A stretch of 64,000 nucleotides of DNA from positions 1,679,501 to 1,743,500 of the forward strand of contig JAMXBD010000025.1 of NCBI GenBank assembly GCA_024138025.1, read 5' to 3'. The stretch is from Combretum micranthum (taxonomy: Eukaryota > Streptophyta > Magnoliopsida > Myrtales > Combretaceae). This document shows, piece after piece, positions 58,869 through 64,000 of this stretch. Numbering within the stretch: position 1 is the stretch's first letter; each line of letters starts with the position of its first letter. The position numbers and the translations under genes were made by a program. The notes below the pieces were generated by a model, which did no database searches, was not told the origin of the DNA, and was given only the letters and a program-made list of their open reading frames with translations.

Positions 58869-61656
58869 TTTTTTTATGGAAACAAAATATTCATTAACAA
58901 CAAAACACAAAATAAATAAAACCACTAGGGGATCCTAACAAAATTAGTTTAGTGCCCAATGAGGGTCAACCAAGCTTACATCATCCCCTATGGAGAAGTT
59001 TACATTATCCATAAGATTAAAAACAGAACAAAAAGAAGAGAAACTAAAAGTAGCCAAAAGAGCAAGATGGAAAGAAATCTTGTCCAAGCCATTTTTTCCA
59101 ATACTATTTGCAAGACCATTTGCTTCTCTAAGAGTATAACAGATCTTGTAATCTCTTAGCAACATAAGCTTATCCCTGCAATGATTCAACATATTAAGAT
59201 AATGAGTGGAGGGGGAAGGGTAGGTAGTATTCAACAGTTTTATAGCTATGAAAGAATAATATGAAAAAAAAAAAAAAACAGAATTTAAGTTTGCATTAGC
59301 AATTACGAAGATAGCTTCACGATGATGAGAATCTCAATGTCAAGATGGGATGTATAGGCATAAGTTTGCAAAATCTCGTGATGATTCTTGCAAAGGATCC
59401 CTGGTAAACACCCCCCATAGCAGCATTCCTTTGCCTTATAGACACCAATGCACTGCAGTTGAATCTAAGCCAATGTTGTGGAGGATTCTGCCATGTGGTG
59501 TTTGAAAATTCACAAATAGGGCTTTGCTTATTTTGAAATAGTCTACTGTTCTACTGCCATGGATTTAGTCATGTGTTGCCATTGTTGGCTAGGAATTGAG
59601 TAAATACGCTAGATACCTTAGAAGAAAAAAGCAAAGAAATGTGGTGGTGGTAGGGAGAGGGGGAGGGTGGGGTGAGGGTGGGCTCAGAAGGATGTGTGTA
59701 CACTGCTTCCACAGTATTTTTATGACAAGTTGGAGCTTTTCTTAATTTAGACCTTGAACTCTAAGCCAAAGGGAGAGATAAAATTAGTTAAGGGGTTAAA
59801 GGTCATCTATCATTATTGGTCATAGAATAGTTCCTTAAGATGTGCTCTACCAATTCATGTTCTTCATCACACAAAGCACACCTAGTGGGAATACTAAGGC
59901 TCTGTCTTGAAAGATTCGACATCGTTGCAAGAGCATTGTGCATGACTCTCTAAATGAACATCCTGATCTTTAGGAAACACATGGTGTGTTAAATCTAACT
60001 CTAATCTTCTCTGTCATCTTTTTATCTATCATTAAGCTTTTCATAGATGTCTTTCACCTCCAGATTCCCATTTCCCCTAAAAATCCAAGTTTTGGTAGAA
60101 GATTTTGTATTTCCATCGTTAAGGAAGATGTTTCTAAGCTTGTTTTACATGTTTTCGTCAATGGCGTATTGAATGGCATCCTTGTCCCATACACCAATCA
60201 TGCGCCCTTCCCCTTGAACACAAACACACACACTTACACTTCTCTATGAGTTATTAATAGGCTATTTGGCTTGAAGGAACCAAAAAGCCAGTCTTTTAAA
60301 GGTCCATGAAGTGTATGCCCCTCCCATGGATGATTTAAGGAGGGCCTCTTAGTCGAGGCAATCATTTGCCTTCTTTATTGCTTTTGTTAGGGAAGAGCCA
60401 CTCTTCATGGATTTACCATTATCTTATTCTCCAATTGCTTAGAGAGTAGTGGGGCTTCATGTAAAATTGCTAGTTTTAAACTTCCATGCTAACTTAATCA
60501 TCTAGGCTTTGTTTTCCATTATCAAGTTTATAAGGTCAAGACCACATCTTCCTTTGCTTTTCTTTAGTTTTCTCTATTCAATCCAGTGTAATTTTCTTTT
60601 CTCATCAATTAATCCCCATAAGAAGTGCCTGGAGGCCTGTTCTATTTCATTCACAATTTTTCATGGTAAGGGGATAAGTTAAGCATAATAATTAATTTAC
60701 CATGCTCTCTAACTCATTTGCAATAATTAACTTTCATCCTTCCATGCTGATGAATTTAGTTTTCCACCTAGTAGTTTTCCTCTTAATTTTTTGAATGATG
60801 AAGTTTAGATCACTTGATTTTATAGAGTCCCCTTCCTTAACAGGTAGATTAAGGTATTTTCCCAAATTATTTGTCATTACTTCCCATAATATCTGTAAGC
60901 TTGCTTTTTCTTCATCCCTAGTATTTCCTGAAAAGATAATGGCATATTTGGAGGTGTTTATCCCCTAACCTGCTAGACTTTCAAAGCGATTTATAGCATT
61001 CTTCATGGTTCTAACATTATCTTCAATCGCCTCTACCATTAAGATAATGTCAATTGCAAACATCAGTTGGGTAACCTTTAAGCTTGTTCTTCTAAGCAAT
61101 ATAGGCTTCCACCAGCCTATCTTTGACAATAGTGAATTGCCCTACTTAACAGCTCCATATTGAGGATAAAGAGGTAAAGAGAGATGAGGTCTTCTTATCT
61201 AAGACCTGTACTAGGTAAGAAGGGATCTAAAGTAGCCCCATTGAAAAGGAATTCATAGCTAATCATAGCCAAGCAGCTACCAATCAAGCGCATTTAGGAT
61301 GGGGGAAAGTTAAAAATATTCAAAGCACTCTTGAGGAAATCCCATTCCATCATGTCATATGCTTTTCTTTAGTCAACATGACCATCATCCATTTTTGAGA
61401 GCTTGTCTTCCTTTTCATACCATGTAGAACTTCTTGGAACATAACCCAGTTGTCTTTATAGCTCTATCGGTATAAAACTTGCCGGCTCTAGATTGACAAA
61501 ATCATCCAAGGAGGGACTTAATCGATTAACTAAGATCTTGCTTATAATCTTGTAAACAATAGAGTATAAGCTTATGGGTCTGAAGTCTTTTAGTTTATTT
61601 GCGCCATGGATTTTTGGGATAATGATAGTTAAGGTACAGTTTAATTCTTCTAGTAT
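58869..61656 (-). mobile_element. Second L1-type LINE, broken
   Basis: On the minus strand the RT part reads NCTLTIIIPKIHGANKLKDFRP and KIISKILVNRLSPSLDDF at 61650-61480. It is followed through stops by WDFLKSALN and LFILNMELLSRAI-like words. A zf-RVT relic lies near 59990-59830 (RVMHNALATMSNL, CALCDEEHE) and an RNase H tail at 59234-58944 (LRDYKICYTLREANGLAN). It ends in an A-rich stretch at 58875-58869. Its 5' side is cut by the Cassandra array at 61657 and may resume beyond the window. Confidence 0.82.
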
Positions 61657-61816
61657 TGTCATGACCTATCACCCTAGGCTCGGGATCGTGATGCTAGGTA
61701 TACTGGCTCTCCTAGTGCACCCTCAGGCACAACCAGGACACTAGAGGTACGACTCGGAACTCTACCCACGAAGGTATTATCTACTTTGGCTACACGCCGC
61801 ATGGTTTTGTCCTTTT

Positions 61817-61885
61817 GGTGTCAGTACTTCTCAAGGCGTCACCCATCCTAGGATTGCTCTGTTTAAAGCACGCTTAACTTTAGAG
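61817..61885 (-). other. 5S rRNA-derived segment in LTR-c
   Basis: On the minus strand AAGTTAAGCGTGCT (5S box A region) is followed, after a spacer, by CCTAGGATGGGTGACG (5S box C region), in the order and spacing of plant 5S genes. The 5' half of 5S is not recognisable. Confidence 0.85.
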
Positions 61886-61940
61886 TTTTGACACTCCAAG
61901 TCATTATATCGAAAATGTTCCTCTATAATTAGAGTTTCAC

Positions 61941-63379
61941 TGATGATGTTTTACCGATCGTATTAATTTCTAAAATTTGTAAACCCGATTAAATCTACGA
62001 TCGAAGCTAGGCAAGCGCACCAATTCGATGTAGCATAGATTTTAGGGTATCGCCTCAGGGATTTTGAAAAATCAAGTACTAGTATTACCGGTTCTCTACT
62101 ATTTAGCCTAAATTTTGGAGAGAAATCTACAATTAACTACTAAGCATAAAGATTAACAAGCTCTAAAATCAACTAATGTTTGCTATCAAAAATGAATTCA
62201 ATCACAAGACATACTCTCCACCTTGATCCACCCTAACCTAAAGTTCTTATAATAAAAGATTGATTAATGAATCATTCATGCTTTGCACTACGGGATCTCA
62301 ACAAGTAAATCAATTCCTCCCTCGAGTTAATCAATTCCTAACCCTAAATGAGATAGTAGAGACCTCTCCCTTACTAACATCACATAGAATTGCATTAAAG
62401 ATCATGATCCTTGAACAGATTAAATCTTTATAGCAGAAAATCGTAATTTCCCTACCTCTAGGTGAAATAAGCAATTCCTCTATTCATAGATCTATCAATT
62501 GAATGAAACCTCTTCAATCCAATAAGAATCAAACATGCAATTAATTTGTGCACAAATCAATCACAAGACTATTGAATCATTTGAATAGATACAAAGGCAT
62601 GAACATTCATCAATCAAAAGACAATTCAATTTGTATGGTTAGGGTTTCACAAGATGAAGAGTATGAGAATCTACTCCTCCATAAGATTCACAATAAGAAC
62701 AAAAGATCTAAAGGAAATAGAAAGAATCATGATAGAAAGAATAAACCTAATTGATGTCTTGAGATCTTCAATGGATGCCCTAGCAAAGTCCTTCGTAATT
62801 TCCTTCGTAATTTCTGTTTTTGAGCCTAAGAAAATGATCTAAAAGTTATAAAACAAGAAAACAGAGCTCTATTTATACTTTTGGAAAAATCCAGTTCATC
62901 CTCAGGCGTCATCCTGGCCAGGATCGGGGCGGGATGAAGACAAAAATAACTAAAACTTGTTTTAAAAGCATTCTGATGTCTTCCTCGACTGTCAGCCTTG
63001 GGTGAGGATGAATAAAGGCTGAAATCTTTTCTTCATGTGTAGCTGCTGTTCGCATCCTTCGCGTCCTTCCTGCCAAGGATGAAGGTAAGGATGAAGATTA
63101 AAATTCTCTTTTGCATTCTGACCTCTTCCTCCCAGTTCTTCCCTGCAAGGATGAACAAAAGGATGAAAACATAAACTTCCTTCTTGAACAAAATTGATTC
63201 AAACTTGTTTAAATTGCTTTAATTCCTTTGAAACCATCATAAAAACTTCCAATTATGATCTTTAAGCCAAGAAATGAATTTTTCACAAAATAAATGTCCT
63301 TTTCTCCATGAAATCTCAAAAATTACATACCAAGAATGTTCAAATAGCATCAAAATTAAGGGTCTAATGACACTTATCA
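61941..63379 (-). mobile_element. Solo LTR nested in Cassandra LTR-c, TSD GTGAA
   Basis: On the minus strand it begins TGATAAGTGTCATTAGACCC and ends GTAAAACATCATCA. GTGAA (plus TTCAC at 61936-61940 and 63380-63384) flanks both sides. The LTR is 1,439 bp and contains TATAAATAGAGC (62877-62866) downstream of GC-rich GGATGAAG-type repeats. These features and the size fit a plant gypsy LTR. No internal region is present, so it results from LTR-LTR recombination after insertion. Confidence 0.85.
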
Positions 63380-63414
63380 TTCACAACCTATATTTGAGGG
63401 ATATCACATACATT

Positions 63415-63778
63415 TGTCACGACCACCATCCCAGGCTCTACCGCAGCGGAGGGGCGCCCCTAGGCCCTTAAGCCACCCTGGGCAGGGATCGTGATGCTAC
63501 GTACACTAGTCCTCCCGGTGCACCCTCAGGCACAACCACAACACCAGAAGCATTGTGTAACAACTCAGAACTTTACCCACCGAGGTATTGTCCGCTTTAG
63601 CCACACGCCGCACGATTTTGTCCTTTTGGTGCCAACACTTCCCAAAAAGTTACCCATCCTAGGATTGCTCTATTTAGAGCACGCTTAACTTTAGAGTTTT
63701 AACAAACTCCAAGCCATTACACCGAAAAGGCGTCTCTTGTGGTTAGAGTTCTACCATCTATATTTGAGGGGCATTACA
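63415..63778 (-). repeat. Cassandra LTR-b, complete
   Basis: It is 364 bp, starts TGTAATGCCCCTC and ends GTGGTCGTGACA. It contains the 5S-like segment and the GGGGCGCCCC palindrome near 63457. Confidence 0.85.
63629..63698 (-). other. 5S rRNA-derived segment in LTR-b
   Basis: The minus strand reads AAGTTAAGCGTGCTCTAAA, then CCTAGGATGGGTAAC and TTGGGAAGTG. Box A and box C regions match plant 5S closely and the intermediate element less so. One change (GGGTAAC for GGGTGAC) lies in box C. Confidence 0.87.
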
Positions 63779-63853
63779 TACACCTCCGATTATAGAATTG
63801 ACGTTCCCTTTAGATTCATTAAACAGGTTTAGAACCACTACTCTAATACCATT
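63779..63853 (-). other. Cassandra interior: PBS and PPT
   Basis: TGGTATTAGAG (63851-63841), complementary to initiator-Met tRNA, begins two bases after LTR-a. The interior ends in CGGAGGTGTA directly before LTR-b. It is 75 bp with no reading frame. Confidence 0.8.
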
Positions 63854-64000
63854 TGTCACAACCTGCCACCCCAGGCTCCACCACAGCGAAGGGGGTGCCT
63901 CTAGGCCGTCAGGCCACCCTAGGTAGGGATCGTGATGCTAAGTACACTGGCCCTCTCAATGTACCCTTAGGCATAACCAGGACACTATAGGTGCTATGTA
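63854..64000 (-). repeat. Cassandra LTR-a, cut by window end
   Basis: It contains the 3' part of the LTR (ending AGGTTGTGACA). Its 5S-like segment would lie just beyond 64000. Confidence 0.8.

Larger units (their letters stand above)
61657..63408 (-). repeat. Cassandra LTR-c, split by a nested solo LTR
   Basis: Its two parts are 63408-63380 and 61940-61657. It starts TGTGATATCCCTC and ends GGTCATGACA. Compared with LTR-b it lacks roughly 50 bp near the end (the GGGGCGCCCC segment). Confidence 0.82.
61657..64000 (-). mobile_element. Tandem Cassandra-type TRIM (three LTRs)
   Basis: Three copies of one LTR lie in the same orientation on the minus strand: LTR-a (64000 onward to 63854), LTR-b (63778-63415) and LTR-c (63408-61657, split by a nested insertion). 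Between a and b lies only a 75-bp interior with a primer-binding site and a polypurine tract, which is the defining design of a terminal-repeat retrotransposon in miniature. Between b and c the interior is reduced to six bases. The LTRs carry a stretch derived from 5S ribosomal RNA, the hallmark of Cassandra. No protein is encoded. The right end lies outside the window. Confidence 0.88.

Noticed and set aside
62330..62345. Telomere-like CCTAACCCTAAA
   Set aside because: Too short to be an interstitial telomeric repeat; it lies inside the nested solo LTR.
1..64000. CRISPR arrays, bacterial operons, tRNA or rRNA genes
   Set aside because: No spaced direct repeats, operons or complete RNA genes were seen; the 5S-like segments are partial and inside LTRs.

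Overview
This is nuclear DNA of a flowering plant, probably a eudicot. It is very AT-rich, its genes have GT-AG introns, and it is full of decayed plant retrotransposons (Ty3/gypsy, Ty1/copia, L1-type LINEs, a Cassandra-type TRIM) and small inverted-repeat elements. Only two genes look functional: a serine acetyltransferase (SERAT-A, minus strand, two exons, 5751-8620) and a mitochondrial 3-hydroxyisobutyryl-CoA hydrolase-like gene (HIBCH type, minus strand, ten exons, 47369-53524). A second serine acetyltransferase (SERAT-B, 26944-29172) carries two single-base deletions and is called a pseudogene. The species cannot be named from the sequence.

Layout. 1-2003: gypsy pol fragment (minus). 2004-30330: what looks like an eroded tandem array of serine acetyltransferase units: flank block Y1 (2004-2760), intact SERAT-A, small duplicated block X1 (10015-10147), a 3'-end relic (11693-11840), block X2 (25213-25352), SERAT-B, flank block Y2 (29690-30330). 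It is interrupted by an internally deleted copia element (12940-14915) and an internally deleted gypsy element with intact TG...CA ends and target duplication AAAAT (18606-20857). 30460-34810: a nest in which a copia gag relic contains a LINE 3' end and a 2.2-kb solo LTR flanked by AAGGT. 34811-40560: AT-rich DNA with one hAT-like element. 40560-47175: an almost complete but broken LINE (ORF1, endonuclease, reverse transcriptase, zf-RVT, RNase H). 47369-53524: the HIBCH gene. 53600-58870: small inverted-repeat elements. 58869-61656: a second LINE, minus strand. 61657-64000: a tandem Cassandra TRIM (three LTRs, two with the 5S-rRNA-derived segment) with a solo LTR of a different element nested in one LTR.

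The two functional genes are metabolically separate. Serine acetyltransferase makes O-acetylserine for cysteine synthesis, and the HIBCH-type enzyme belongs to valine degradation or a related mitochondrial role. The main points of interest are the tandem 5S-bearing Cassandra, the decaying SERAT array, and a HIBCH exon whose canonical splice acceptor appears to have moved upstream. No previously undescribed gene system was found.
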